This document shows, in pieces, positions 1-7,506 of a DNA stretch of 64,000 nt. Made by a program: the position numbers and the translations under genes. Position 1 is the first letter of the stretch. Every line of letters starts with the position of its first letter. The DNA lies in the NCBI RefSeq assembly GCF_016863615.1, contig NZ_BOPF01000012.1, forward strand, positions 124,001 through 188,000, written 5' to 3'. Below the pieces are notes generated by a model. That model made no database searches. It was given only the letters and a program-made list of their open reading frames with translations, and was not told the origin of the DNA. Origin of the DNA: Virgisporangium aliadipatigenens (GTDB lineage: Bacteria; Actinomycetota; Actinomycetes; Mycobacteriales; Micromonosporaceae).

Positions 1-1
1 C

Positions 2-412
2 ATGAGCGGCAAGTCGTACATGGAGGCGTGGTGCCGCCGCGCCGAGGCGGTGCGGATGTTCCGGATCGACCGGATCGACGCCTACGAGGAGCTGGCCGAA
101 CCGGCGGCGCCCCCGCCGCAGGCCCGTTCCGCGGAGGTGCGCGACAGCGTCTTCACCCCCACGCCCGACCTGCCCCTGGTGCGGCTGCGGGTGGACCGTT
201 CCGCGCGCTGGATCACCGAGTACTACCCGTGCGAGGAGGTGCACCGCGACGCCGACCGCTGGGTCGTCACGATGCGGGTCGCCGACCTGGGCTGGGCACG
301 GCGGCTGGTGCTCGGCCTCGGGGCCGGGGTGACGGTGCTGTCGCCGCCGGACCTGGTGGCGGTGGTCGGCGGAGAGGCACGCGCCGCGCTGGACGCCTAC
401 GTCGCGCCGTAG
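2..412 (+). CDS. WYL-domain transcriptional regulator, C-terminal part (PafC-like)
   Basis: This is the C-terminal 136 residues of a protein whose beginning lies upstream of the window; the reading frame is open at the left edge and the ATG at 2 is probably internal. The stretch SYMEAWCRRAEAVRMFRIDRI followed by an acidic linker is the hallmark of the WYL domain found in actinobacterial PafB/PafC-type regulators. In that family an HTH domain is followed by WYL and a WCX extension, and PafBC activates a DNA-damage regulon. The last 80 residues fit the WCX extension. Its position just upstream of tatA-tatC matches the conserved actinobacterial order pafB-pafC-tatA-tatC. The family call is firm; PafC rather than PafB is inferred from the neighbours. 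Confidence 0.8.
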   Translation: MSGKSYMEAWCRRAEAVRMFRIDRIDAYEELAEPAAPPPQARSAEVRDSVFTPTPDLPLVRLRVDRSARWITEYYPCEEVHRDADRWVVTMRVADLGWARRLVLGLGAGVTVLSPPDLVAVVGGEARAALDAYVAP

Positions 413-438
413 CGGGTGACCTCGGATAGGGTCGTACG

Positions 439-687
439 GTGACGTTGTGGCTCTCGGTCGGCGTGATCGCTCTCGCGCTGTTCATCCTGGTGTATGCCGC
501 CGCGCGGCTGTTGGGCGGGCTGCGGGAGTTCGGCTACGCGCAGCGGGCCCTGCTGGTGCGCGCCGACCAGGCCAAGCAGTTGGAGGAGCCGATCGCCGAG
601 CTGCAGCGCCAGACCGAGGCGATGCAGGAGCAACTGGAGACCATCGCCGCGGCGGTTGAGCGGCGAACGGCCGCGAAGGACGACTGA
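439..687 (+). CDS. small single-span membrane protein with C-terminal coiled coil
   Basis: This 82-residue protein of unknown function has one hydrophobic segment (about residues 3-26) followed by a charged, heptad-like helix rich in Glu, Gln and Ala (about 45-75). The start is GTG, six bases after a TAGGGT -10-like hexamer at 427-432, so the mRNA is probably leaderless. Small membrane proteins of this build often sit between the WYL regulator and tatA in actinomycetes. It lacks the glycine hinge and amphipathic helix of TatA/TatB, so a Tat role is not claimed. Confidence 0.65.
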   Translation: MTLWLSVGVIALALFILVYAAARLLGGLREFGYAQRALLVRADQAKQLEEPIAELQRQTEAMQEQLETIAAAVERRTAAKDD

Positions 688-758
688 GGCGTCTACCGGC
701 CTGCTCCCGGGCCGCCGTAGGATGGGCGCCGACAACCCGATCTGTGAAGGTGACTCGT

Positions 759-1016
759 ATGAGCGCACTCAAGCCCTGGCACATCATCGTCCTGGTGGTG
801 GTGCTCATTCTGCTCTTCGGTGCCAAGCGGCTGCCCGACGCGGCGCGTTCCCTCGGCCGGTCCCTGCGGATCATCAAGGCGGAGACCGCGGGCCTGCGCG
901 ACGACGACGTGGCGGCCAAGGCCGAGGCCCAGCGCGGTCACGCCCCGCTGACGGCGGACGAGCGGCCGTCGCCCCCGCCGGTGGTCGACCCCATCGACCG
1001 CGCCCGCGACCGCTGA
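759..1016 (+). CDS. tatA: Sec-independent protein translocase subunit TatA
   Basis: TatA is the pore-forming subunit of the twin-arginine translocase, which exports folded proteins across the cytoplasmic membrane. The 85-residue product has a short N-terminal membrane helix (about residues 6-21), the diagnostic FGAKRLPDAARSLG hinge and amphipathic helix, and a charged, proline-rich tail. I place the start at the ATG at 759, eight bases after a GAAGG ribosome-binding site at 746-750, rather than at an earlier in-frame GTG. A TAGGAT -10-like element lies at 718-723. The stop is three bases before tatC, so the two are co-transcribed. Confidence 0.93.
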   Translation: MSALKPWHIIVLVVVLILLFGAKRLPDAARSLGRSLRIIKAETAGLRDDDVAAKAEAQRGHAPLTADERPSPPPVVDPIDRARDR

Positions 1017-1019
1017 CCG

Positions 1020-2018
1020 ATGGGCTTGCTTCCCGTCCGTCGGCGGCGTCGGGAGGAGTTCGAACGGGCCGCCGACGGCTCCATGACTCTCATGGAGCAT
1101 CTGCGCGAGCTGCGTGACCGGCTGTTCAAGGCGGTGCTCGGCGTCGTGGCGGGCATGATCCTGGGCTGGTTCCTGTCGGACTTCGTGCTCAACCTGCTCA
1201 CCGACCCGTTCTGCGCGGCGGTCCGCGAGATCGCGATCGACAAGAACGGCGGCACGCCGCCCGCCGACTGGACCTGCGACGGCCACCTGATCCAGCTCAA
1301 GGCCGGCGCCGGTCTCCAGGTGCGGCTGCAGGTCTCGATGTGGATCGGCCTGATCGTGGCCGGCCCGATCTGGCTGTACCAGCTGTGGGCGTTCATCGCG
1401 CCGGGGTTGCACCGGCACGAGCGGCGCTGGGCGTACGCCTTCGCCGGTGCGGCGGCGCCGCTGTTCGCCCTCGGTGCGCTGCTGGCCTACGTCGTGGTCG
1501 CGCAGGGCCTCGCGCTGCTGCTGAGCTTCGCGCCGGACGACACCGCCTCGACGCTGGAGCTGACCGGGTACATCGACTTCATCACCGGGCTGATGCTGCT
1601 GTTCGGGGTGGCGTTCGAGTTCCCGTTGGCGATCCTGCTGCTCAACGTGGCCGGGGTGGTCAGTGCCAAGAAGCTGCTGAGCTGGTGGCGGGTCATCGTC
1701 TTCCTGTTCTTCCTGTTCGCGGCCGTGGCGACGCCGACCGCCGACCCGTTCGGGATGACGTTCCTGGCGCTCGCGCTCTCCGCGCTCTATTTCGGGGCCT
1801 GCGGGCTCGCCGCGCTCAACGACAAGCGGCGTGCGCGCAAGTCGGGCGAGTCGTTCGGCAACCTGTCCGACGACGAGATCTCTCCCCTGTCGTTCGAACC
1901 GGCGGACGGTGCCGAATCGCTCGCCGCCGAGCCCGTGGCCGTCGCCGCTCCGCTGCCACCCGTGGAGCCGGTCGCCGCGCCGACGCCGCTCGAACGTCGA
2001 TACGACGACATCACCTGA
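1020..2018 (+). CDS. tatC: Sec-independent protein translocase subunit TatC
   Basis: TatC is the six-span membrane receptor that recognises twin-arginine signal peptides. The 332-residue product begins with a basic segment and the conserved MTLMEHLRELRDRLFKA motif (about residues 21-37), followed by hydrophobic spans typical of the family. The last 65 residues are a hydrophilic, proline- and alanine-rich tail, longer than in E. coli TatC but common in actinobacteria. The ATG follows tatA by three bases. Together with tatA it should form a minimal TatAC system; no tatB is visible here. Confidence 0.95.
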   Translation: MGLLPVRRRRREEFERAADGSMTLMEHLRELRDRLFKAVLGVVAGMILGWFLSDFVLNLLTDPFCAAVREIAIDKNGGTPPADWTCDGHLIQLKAGAGLQVRLQVSMWIGLIVAGPIWLYQLWAFIAPGLHRHERRWAYAFAGAAAPLFALGALLAYVVVAQGLALLLSFAPDDTASTLELTGYIDFITGLMLLFGVAFEFPLAILLLNVAGVVSAKKLLSWWRVIVFLFFLFAAVATPTADPFGMTFLALALSALYFGACGLAALNDKRRARKSGESFGNLSDDEISPLSFEPADGAESLAAEPVAVAAPLPPVEPVAAPTPLERRYDDIT

Positions 2019-2060
2019 CGGGTGCGCCCGCATCGGGGCGTCGGCCGGTAGCCTGCTGCC

Positions 2061-2978
2061 GTGCCGGACGCCCCGATCGCTCTGTTGGCCAACCCGACCG
2101 CGGCGCGGGGGCGCCACGCGGGGCTGTTGCGTGCGATCGCCGTGGCGCTCTCGTCCGCCGGCCGTCCCGTGCGGATCATGTCGGCCGCCGACCGGGCCGC
2201 CGCGCTGGCCGCCGTCGGGACGGCCGTTCGGGACGGGGTCGCGGCGCTGGTGGTCGCCGGCGGGGACGGCACCGTCCACCTGGGGCTGCAGGCGGTCGCC
2301 GGTACCGGACTGCCGTTCGGGGTCGTGCCGGCGGGCTCCGGAAACGACTTCGCCGAGGCGCTCGGGCTCCCAGCCGACCCGGTGCGGGCGGCCGAGGGTG
2401 CCGCGCGCGCACTCGCCGAGGGGCGCACGCGCGCCGTCGACCTGGCCCGGCTGACGGCCGCCGACGGGGCGGTGACCTGGTTCGGGGCGGTGCTCGGGGC
2501 CGGGTTCGACTCGATCGTCAACGAGCGGGCCAACCGCATGCGGTTCCCGCGGGGCCCGAGCCGCTACGACATCGCGATCTTCGCCGAACTGGTCCGGCTC
2601 CGCCCGCGCCGCTACACGATCACGCTCGACGGCGTCGTGCACGAACTCCCCGCGGTGCTGGTCGCCGTCGGCAACACGAGCAGCTACGGCGGCGGGATGC
2701 GGATCTGCCCCGACGCCGACCCCACGGACGGGCTGCTCGACGTGGTGCTCGCCGATCCGATGTCGCGCTGGACGTTGACCCGCCTCAAGCCCCGGCTCGC
2801 CACGGGTGCGCACGTCACGCATCCGCTCGTGCACGTGTTCCGGGCGAGGGAGGTGGAACTGGCGGCGGAGGGCATCACCACCTACGCCGACGGCGAGCGG
2901 GTGGCGGCGCTGCCGGTGCGCATTCTGGCCGTTCCCGCGGCGTTGAACCTGCTGGATTCCGGCCCGTGTACCACCTGA
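2061..2978 (+). CDS. diacylglycerol/lipid kinase (DagK/YegS family)
   Basis: This 305-residue lipid kinase probably phosphorylates diacylglycerol or a related lipid with ATP at the inner membrane face. The catalytic nucleotide-binding motif GGDGT is at residues 67-71 and GSGNDFA at 92-98, both signatures of the DAGK catalytic domain. The C-terminal half, with the SYGGGMRICPDADPTDG segment, matches the beta-rich second domain of the YegS/DgkB group. The GTG start lies six bases after a TAGCCT -10-like hexamer (2049-2054) with no Shine-Dalgarno sequence, suggesting a leaderless mRNA. Length is normal for the family. The exact lipid substrate cannot be read from the sequence. Confidence 0.88.
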   Translation: MPDAPIALLANPTAARGRHAGLLRAIAVALSSAGRPVRIMSAADRAAALAAVGTAVRDGVAALVVAGGDGTVHLGLQAVAGTGLPFGVVPAGSGNDFAEALGLPADPVRAAEGAARALAEGRTRAVDLARLTAADGAVTWFGAVLGAGFDSIVNERANRMRFPRGPSRYDIAIFAELVRLRPRRYTITLDGVVHELPAVLVAVGNTSSYGGGMRICPDADPTDGLLDVVLADPMSRWTLTRLKPRLATGAHVTHPLVHVFRAREVELAAEGITTYADGERVAALPVRILAVPAALNLLDSGPCTT

Positions 2979-3814
2979 CGAACGTCCTCGCGGACGACGG
3001 CCGGTGGGACGACCTGCTGGCCTTCGCCGCGGATCCGGCCGGTGCGGCGGGGGAGCGGCGGCACGTGGCGCACGTGGTGGCGCTGGAGGCACCGCCGCCG
3101 TTCGCAGTGGCCGCCGCGGAGCTCTTCCCGGACGGTCGGGGGCACATCGGGCCGCTGTGGGACGTCGTCGCGAGCCGGAACGAGTGGTGCGCGCTCGCCC
3201 CGCACCTGAGCGATCCCGGCGTGCGGCGGCTCGTCGCGCAGACCCGCGTGCTGCGCGGCGAGGACCTCTCCGCCGAGGACGCCGACGACGCCGATCCGCC
3301 GCTGCGCCTGCGGGAGTGGGAGGCGGCCCGCTGGGACCCGGAGCGGGACATGTGGTCCTACGACCGCAACGGCTGCACCGGCGCGACGATGTGGGCCTTT
3401 CCCGGGCCCCTGGTCCCGCCGTCGGTCTCGCCGGCGACCGGACGCCCGCCCGTGGAGCACGCGGCCGTGGCGCTGCTGGACGGGCTGTCGCCGGTGGTCC
3501 GGGCGCACGCGGTGCGGGGTCCTGTCCGCAGGGGCACGACGGCCTGGTTCGCTGACGCCTACCCGCATCTGGTGCAGGTGGCGACGGGTGAGCGGGCCGC
3601 CGGACGCGGTACCGGTCACGCGCTCGCCCGGATCGCGCTGTGGCGGGCACTGGCCGCGTCGGCCGGAGCCCGCGACGCCGTCGACGCGTTCGTCGAACGC
3701 CTGCGCTGCGTCACCTGGCGCCGGCCCGAGGACGTGATGTACCACCTGCGCCTGGTCCTGGAGGACCCGACGACGGGGATCGCCTTCGTCCTGACCGGCA
3801 CCGACCGCGACTAG
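2966..3814 (+). CDS. conserved hypothetical protein overlapping the lipid kinase
   Basis: This is a 282-residue soluble protein I do not recognise. It starts with GTG at 2966, overlapping the lipid-kinase stop by 13 bases in another frame, which implies translational coupling. Codon use is normal for this genome and there is no signal peptide or membrane span. The N-terminal 90 residues look helical; a segment rich in Arg, Trp and Asp (about residues 115-140) and a C-terminal YHLRLVLEDPTTGIAFVLTG stretch could help a profile search. Being in an operon with a lipid kinase and the Tat genes says little about its job. Confidence 0.6.
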   Translation: MYHLTNVLADDGRWDDLLAFAADPAGAAGERRHVAHVVALEAPPPFAVAAAELFPDGRGHIGPLWDVVASRNEWCALAPHLSDPGVRRLVAQTRVLRGEDLSAEDADDADPPLRLREWEAARWDPERDMWSYDRNGCTGATMWAFPGPLVPPSVSPATGRPPVEHAAVALLDGLSPVVRAHAVRGPVRRGTTAWFADAYPHLVQVATGERAAGRGTGHALARIALWRALAASAGARDAVDAFVERLRCVTWRRPEDVMYHLRLVLEDPTTGIAFVLTGTDRD

Positions 3815-3934
3815 GTCCTGTCTCGTGGATCACGCCGGCCTGCGGCGGTACGGCGGTGAGGTGGGTGGCTGGGCGCGGAGCCGGCAGCGGAGCGGCCGGT
3901 CACGCGAAGCGGACCGGCCCGGAGCGGTGCGCGC

Positions 3935-3968
3935 GGGAGCGTACGGTCGTGCCCCCGGCGGACGCGCG
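3935..3968. repeat. dispersed intergenic repeat, copy 1
   Basis: This 34-base GC-rich sequence (begins GGGAGCGTACGGTCG, continues GCCCCCGGCGGACGC) has a near-identical second copy at 56308-56341 in the same orientation. Both copies sit just beyond the stop codon of a minus-strand gene (the cupin gene here, the XRE regulator there), and weaker similarity extends up to each stop. The rest of 3815-3984 holds no recognisable gene. Confidence 0.55.
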
Positions 3969-3984
3969 TAGATAGAGATCTTTG

Positions 3985-4458
3985 TCAGACTTCGGGAAGG
4001 ACGACGAGGCCGGTGCGTTCGATGATGTCGGCGACCTGGGCGGCGCGGTCCATGTCCCACACGACCGGCTGCTGACCCGGTACCGGCTCGTCGCCGCCCT
4101 CGACGAAGAGCGCCTCGGGGCCGCCCGGCGTGAACATGAACAGCGTGCGGGCGGGCGTGTTGGAGATGTTCTTGAACCGGTGCCGGCGCCCGCGCGGGAT
4201 GAACAGGAACGAGCCGGCCTCGGCGACGAAGGTGCGGTCCCCGTCGAGGAACTCCAGCGCGCCGTCGAGCAGGTAGAACGCCTCGTCCTCGGCGGTGTGC
4301 GCGTGTGCGATCGGCCCGCTGTCGGGCGGCACGATCGCCTCGATGAACGCGAACGCGCCGTTGGTGTCCTTGGCGGTGGCCTTCATCGTGTAGATGTCGC
4401 CGGAGACCCACTTGGTCAGGCCCTCGCCGGCGGGAACGTGCAGGATTTCGAAGCTCAT
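3985..4458 (-). CDS. cupin-domain protein
   Basis: This is a 157-residue single-domain cupin. The two metal-binding motifs are visible: HAHTAEDEAFYLLDGALEF (about residues 55-73, supplying His, His, Glu) and a second motif around FIPRGRRHRF containing the C-terminal His. Cupins of this size include dioxygenases, isomerases and small-molecule binding proteins; the reaction cannot be assigned. It is divergent from a MarR regulator across a short region with palindromic operator-like sequence, so it is probably that regulator's target. Alternative starts further upstream would run through the operator and are unlikely. Confidence 0.8.
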   Translation of the reverse strand: MSFEILHVPAGEGLTKWVSGDIYTMKATAKDTNGAFAFIEAIVPPDSGPIAHAHTAEDEAFYLLDGALEFLDGDRTFVAEAGSFLFIPRGRRHRFKNISNTPARTLFMFTPGGPEALFVEGGDEPVPGQQPVVWDMDRAAQVADIIERTGLVVLPEV

Positions 4459-4476
4459 GACTCGACACCGTAAGTG

Positions 4477-4490
4477 CTTGTACAAACAAG
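4477..4490. promoter_or_regulatory. operator-like palindrome between cupin and marR genes
   Basis: The sequence CTTGTACAAACAAG has perfect 5-base arms (CTTGT/ACAAG) and contains the perfect palindrome TTGTACAA; a further ACAAG half-site follows at 4493-4497. It is centred in the gap between the divergent cupin and MarR genes, where MarR proteins typically bind. Assignment to the adjacent MarR is inference. Confidence 0.5.
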
Positions 4491-4563
4491 TTACAAGTGG
4501 TTGATATACCAGTACTTCGAGGTGTGTGCCGCCGCGGCGGACCGTCCGCGTATGGTGTCGTGC

Positions 4564-5055
4564 GTGCCGGGAAAGCCGCTCGACCAGCCGCTGGAGGCCG
4601 ATGAGGAGGCCGTGTGGCGGGCCCTCGCGCGGGTGGTGCTCGTGCTGCCCCGGCTCATGGACGCGGACCTGCTGCAGCGGCGCAACCTGACGCTGTCGGA
4701 GTACACGGTGCTGATGACGCTGTCGGAGGCGCCGGGGCGTTCGATGCGGATGGCCGAACTGGCCGCGCGGGTGCCGATCACGCTCAGCGGCCTCACCCGG
4801 CTCGTCGAACGGCTGGCCCGCCAGGACATGGTGACCCGCGCGCGTTCCGGTGCCGACGGGCGGGGTCAGGAGGCGGTGCTCACCGACGCCGGCTTCGAAC
4901 GCCTCCGGGAGGCCTGGCCGGCGCACCTGCAGAGCGTGCGGCGCATCGTCCTGGAGAACCTCGACGGGGTGGACCTGCCGGCGCTGACGCGGGCCCTGGA
5001 GGCGATCGCCGATCACGAGGACGACCGGCGACCCATCCGTCGCAGGGCCCGCTAG
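4564..5055 (+). CDS. MarR-family transcriptional regulator
   Basis: MarR proteins are dimeric winged-helix repressors that release DNA on binding small phenolic or oxidising ligands. The product has the usual order: N-terminal dimerisation helix, the LSEYTVLMTLSEAPGRSMRMAELAARV helix pair, the recognition helix region ITLSGLTRLVERLARQDMV, and the wing motif RSGADGRGQEAVLTDAG. I prefer the GTG at 4564, seven bases after TATGGT at 4551-4556, as a leaderless start (163 residues); an in-frame ATG at 4552 is the alternative. It is divergent from the cupin gene and probably regulates both. Confidence 0.85.
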   Translation: MPGKPLDQPLEADEEAVWRALARVVLVLPRLMDADLLQRRNLTLSEYTVLMTLSEAPGRSMRMAELAARVPITLSGLTRLVERLARQDMVTRARSGADGRGQEAVLTDAGFERLREAWPAHLQSVRRIVLENLDGVDLPALTRALEAIADHEDDRRPIRRRAR

Positions 5056-5126
5056 GCCGTGTGTCGAAGTGGTCGGTCGAGCTGAGTCCGCCGCAGGCCG
5101 GCCAGCCGCTTCGACACACGGCCTAG
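5052..5126. terminator. long perfect inverted repeat between convergent genes (bidirectional terminator candidate)
   Basis: Two 18-base arms (5052-5069 and 5109-5126, beginning CTAGGCCGTGTGTCGAAG) are perfect reverse complements around a 39-base loop. The left arm contains the marR stop codon and the right arm ends two bases before the stop of the convergent CBM2 gene. There is no T-tract, as is common in actinobacterial terminators. Confidence 0.6.
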
Positions 5127-5127
5127 G

Positions 5128-6366
5128 TCAGCAGCCCACCCGGGACGTGCCCACCACCACGTCGTCGAACCACAGCGTGTCGGCGTCGCTGCCGTAGCTC
5201 TCCCAGCCCAGCCGCAGGTCGGTGAGCGCCGGCCGCCAGTTGCCCCGGGCCAGCCACTGGCTGTCCACGTCGTGCGTGGGCACGCCGTCGACGACGAGGC
5301 CGGTCACCTCGGTGCCGTTCAGCCAGGTGCGCAGCGTGCCGGCGGCACCGTCCACTGTGTACTCGACGCAGTTCCAGGCGTTGGTGGGCAACGGTTTGCT
5401 CAGGGAGACGCCGGTCGGGCTCTGTTCGGGCAGCGTCGCGTCGTCGGACTCGCGGTTCCACTGCAGGGCGCCGTTCTGGCCGCCCATGCGCAGGTCCTTG
5501 TTGCCGTCGGCGCTGTCCCGCATCGCGGCGAACGTCGTGTGCGTCGCCGGCAGCGCCGTCGTGTGGCGCACGTAGAAGCGCGTGTACCGGACGCTGCCGA
5601 CCCGCGACAGGTCCACAGTGGACTGCACGAACACGTGGTTGCAGTATCCGCCGCCGCCGTTGACGCGCAACGACTTCGTGCCGCTGCGGGCGATGCCGGT
5701 GTCCACTGTGGCCGTTCCGGTGCCGGAGCAGTTGGGGAACGACATGGTCCAGCCGCCCGAGGGCGTGGTGCCGGTCTGGGTCTCGAAGCCGTCGCAGAGG
5801 GCGGCGCCGTTGCAGCCGACGGGGCCGGACGGGCGTGGGCTACCGCTCTGAGAGGGGCTCGGGCTGCTCGGAGAGGGGCTCAAGCTTCCTCCCTGGGACG
5901 GGCTCGGGCTTCCTCCCTGGGACGGCGTCGGGGACGAGGTGCCGCCGCCGTTGCAGGCGACGCCGTTGAGCGTGAAGCCGGTCGGCGCGCCGAGCGTGCC
6001 GGTGTACGTGCCCTGCACGCCGAACTCGGCCGTCCCGTTCGCCGGCACGGTGCCGTTCCAGCCGGCGTCGCGGGCCGTCACGGCGGTGCCGGACTGGGTG
6101 ACGGTGGCGTTCCAGGCGTTGGTCACCTTCGCGTCGCCCGGGTACGTCCAGGTGAGCGTCCAGCCGCTGAGGGCCTGGTCGCCGCCGCTCAGGCGGACGT
6201 TGGCGGTGAAGCCGTTGGTCCAGGCGTTCGGCTGGTAGGTGACCGTGCAGCCGGTCGCGGCGCTGGCCCGCGGGGCCGTCACGGCGACGAAGGCCGCACC
6301 GGCGAACGCCAACCCGACGGCGAGCGCGCCGACCAACCGTGTCCGCCGCAGGTGTGCTGTGCGCAT
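5128..6366 (-). CDS. secreted CBM2 protein with Cip1-like/concanavalin-type C-terminal domain
   Basis: This 412-residue secreted protein should bind cellulose or related plant polymers. It has a signal peptide (about residues 1-36, ending ASA), a family 2 carbohydrate-binding module (about 38-140, starting TGCTVTYQPNAWTNGFTANV and rich in surface Trp), a Ser/Pro/Gly linker (about 142-180) and a C-terminal domain of about 225 residues. The last resembles, from memory, bacterial Cip1-like proteins (jelly-roll fold with lyase-like relatives), with paired Cys and a final DTLWFDDVVVGTS strand. The linker DNA contains an 18-base direct repeat (5884-5901 and 5908-5925). A GGGAG ribosome-binding site precedes the ATG. 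The CBM2 call is firm; the catalytic domain assignment is tentative. Confidence 0.82.
   Translation of the reverse strand: MRTAHLRRTRLVGALAVGLAFAGAAFVAVTAPRASAATGCTVTYQPNAWTNGFTANVRLSGGDQALSGWTLTWTYPGDAKVTNAWNATVTQSGTAVTARDAGWNGTVPANGTAEFGVQGTYTGTLGAPTGFTLNGVACNGGGTSSPTPSQGGSPSPSQGGSLSPSPSSPSPSQSGSPRPSGPVGCNGAALCDGFETQTGTTPSGGWTMSFPNCSGTGTATVDTGIARSGTKSLRVNGGGGYCNHVFVQSTVDLSRVGSVRYTRFYVRHTTALPATHTTFAAMRDSADGNKDLRMGGQNGALQWNRESDDATLPEQSPTGVSLSKPLPTNAWNCVEYTVDGAAGTLRTWLNGTEVTGLVVDGVPTHDVDSQWLARGNWRPALTDLRLGWESYGSDADTLWFDDVVVGTSRVGC
5611..5623. repeat. recurrent 13-base palindrome GTCCAC-N-GTGGAC (family entry)
   Basis: Perfect palindrome with a free centre base. Identical 6-base arms occur also at 10601-10613, 39168-39180, 40099-40111, 42842-42854 and 48589-48601. 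The shorter core TCCAC-N-GTGGA occurs at 33811-33821, 35794-35804, 45131-45141, 49204-49214 and 63706-63716. Most copies lie inside coding sequence. Function unknown. Confidence 0.7.
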
Positions 6367-6552
6367 CGACGCTCCCGTTCGTTCCCAGGGGTCCGGTCCG
6401 GCCCGCTCCGGCCCGCTCCGGTCCCGAGAATGGCAGCACCCGCCGGATCCGGGGACCGGCGCACGGCCGCTCGATGCCCGTCGATGCGTTCTCCGCGCAG
6501 GTCAGCGCCGGTCGGGAAGATGTCGCGTGGATGAAACCTTGCAGCCCCGCGA

Positions 6553-6573
6553 TCCGGACGTCGATCGTCCGGA
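6553..6573. promoter_or_regulatory. operator-like inverted repeat upstream of the VOC gene
   Basis: TCCGGACG and CGTCCGGA form perfect 8-base arms around a 5-base spacer. The repeat overlaps the expected -35 region of the promoter whose -10-like TACGAT is at 6582-6587, so a bound protein would block transcription of the gene starting at 6595. No regulator gene is adjacent, so its ligand is unknown. The rest of the gap 6367-6594 shows no gene. Confidence 0.45.
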
Positions 6574-6594
6574 ACCGGTCCTACGATCCGGGGC

Positions 6595-6951
6595 ATGGCT
6601 ATCGCACGTTTCCCCAGCTTCGTGATCGACTGCCCGGATCCGGCCGCGCTCGCCCGCTTCTACGGGGAACTGCTGGACTGGAAGGTCGAGTCGTCCGACG
6701 ACTGGGCCGACATCCGCGCGGACAACGGCAACTGCATCTCGTTCCAGAAGGTGGACGACTACACGCCGCCGCAGTGGCCGGATCAGCGGGTGCCGCAGCA
6801 GGTGCACCTCGACGTCATCGTCGACGACCTCAACACCGGCGAGGCGGCCGTGCTCGCCCTCGGCGCGACCCGCCACGCGCACCAGCCGGGCACGTCGTTC
6901 CGGGTGTTCCTGGACCCGGCCGGCCACCCGTTCTGCCTCTGCGTGAACTGA
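6595..6951 (+). CDS. VOC-family (glyoxalase/bleomycin-resistance fold) protein
   Basis: This is a 118-residue single-domain vicinal-oxygen-chelate protein. The opening FPSFVIDCPDPAALARFYGELLDW and the closing FRVFLDPAGHPFCLCVN are characteristic of the actinobacterial VOC subgroup of about 115-120 residues. Candidate metal or ligand residues include the His in QQVHLDVIVDD and the C-terminal DPAGHPF region. Members vary from enzymes to drug-binding proteins, so no reaction is assigned. The ATG lies seven bases after TACGAT, suggesting leaderless expression. A hairpin terminator follows directly. Confidence 0.85.
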   Translation: MAIARFPSFVIDCPDPAALARFYGELLDWKVESSDDWADIRADNGNCISFQKVDDYTPPQWPDQRVPQQVHLDVIVDDLNTGEAAVLALGATRHAHQPGTSFRVFLDPAGHPFCLCVN

Positions 6952-6966
6952 CCCCGCTCAGCGGGG
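6952..6966 (+). terminator. short GC hairpin after the VOC gene
   Basis: CCCCGC-TCA-GCGGGG forms a perfect 6-base stem with a 3-base loop starting immediately after the VOC stop codon. It also lies just before the stop of the convergent lipoprotein gene at 6981, so it could serve both genes. Confidence 0.6.
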
Positions 6967-6980
6967 CCGGCGGGCTGCGC

Positions 6981-7445
6981 TCACGTCGTGAACGCCACCA
7001 GGTACACCACCGGCTCGGCCGGCCGGTCGTTGTCGACGAGCACCTTGCGGTACACCGCCTCCACGGGCGCGGCGGTCTGGTCGAGCCCGGCCACGTCCGT
7101 CGCGCCGTCGGGCTTCCACGCGGCGTCGCCGGTGCGGTCGCCGTTGGTCACCGCGCGGGTGCCGGCGGCCGGTGCGGTGAAGCCGCTGCCGGTCAGGAAC
7201 GCGGGCAGTTCGGCCGCCGGGACGCGCAGCTTGGCGGTCAGGTGGTAGTCGATGCCGGCCTGGTAGCGCGTCGATTCGACCACGGTGCCGGCGGTGAGCC
7301 GCACCTTGGCGTACTTCTGCAGTTCGTCGTTCGTGAGCGTGCGCGCGCCGACGTCGCGGCCGTCACCGGGATCCGTGGTGGCGCAACCGCTTCCGAGCAC
7401 GGCGACGGCGGCCAGTGCCAGGGCGGCGACGAACGATCTTCGCAT
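6981..7445 (-). CDS. putative lipoprotein of unknown function
   Basis: The 154-residue product begins with a basic residue pair, a hydrophobic stretch and the lipobox LGSGC (Cys at residue 21), so it should be lipid-anchored on the outer face of the membrane. The mature part is polar, with a segment HLTAKLRVPAAELPAFL (about residues 68-84) reminiscent of small actinobacterial lipoproteins of unknown role. No catalytic motif was recognised. It is convergent with the VOC gene and not obviously in an operon. Confidence 0.72.
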   Translation of the reverse strand: MRRSFVAALALAAVAVLGSGCATTDPGDGRDVGARTLTNDELQKYAKVRLTAGTVVESTRYQAGIDYHLTAKLRVPAAELPAFLTGSGFTAPAAGTRAVTNGDRTGDAAWKPDGATDVAGLDQTAAPVEAVYRKVLVDNDRPAEPVVYLVAFTT

Positions 7446-7506
7446 GCCGGAAACGGTAGCGACGGCGATCGACGTTCCGGCCGGCGCGGGCGTTCGATGA
7501 CACGAA

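Noticed and set aside
439-687. Possible TatB subunit upstream of tatA
   Set aside because: It has one membrane span and a helix, but no glycine hinge and no amphipathic helix after it, so it does not fit TatB.
693-3650. Long minus-strand open frame of 985 codons opposite the Tat operon
   Set aside because: It is a high-GC shadow of real plus-strand genes, rich in Arg, Pro and Gly with no domain pattern.
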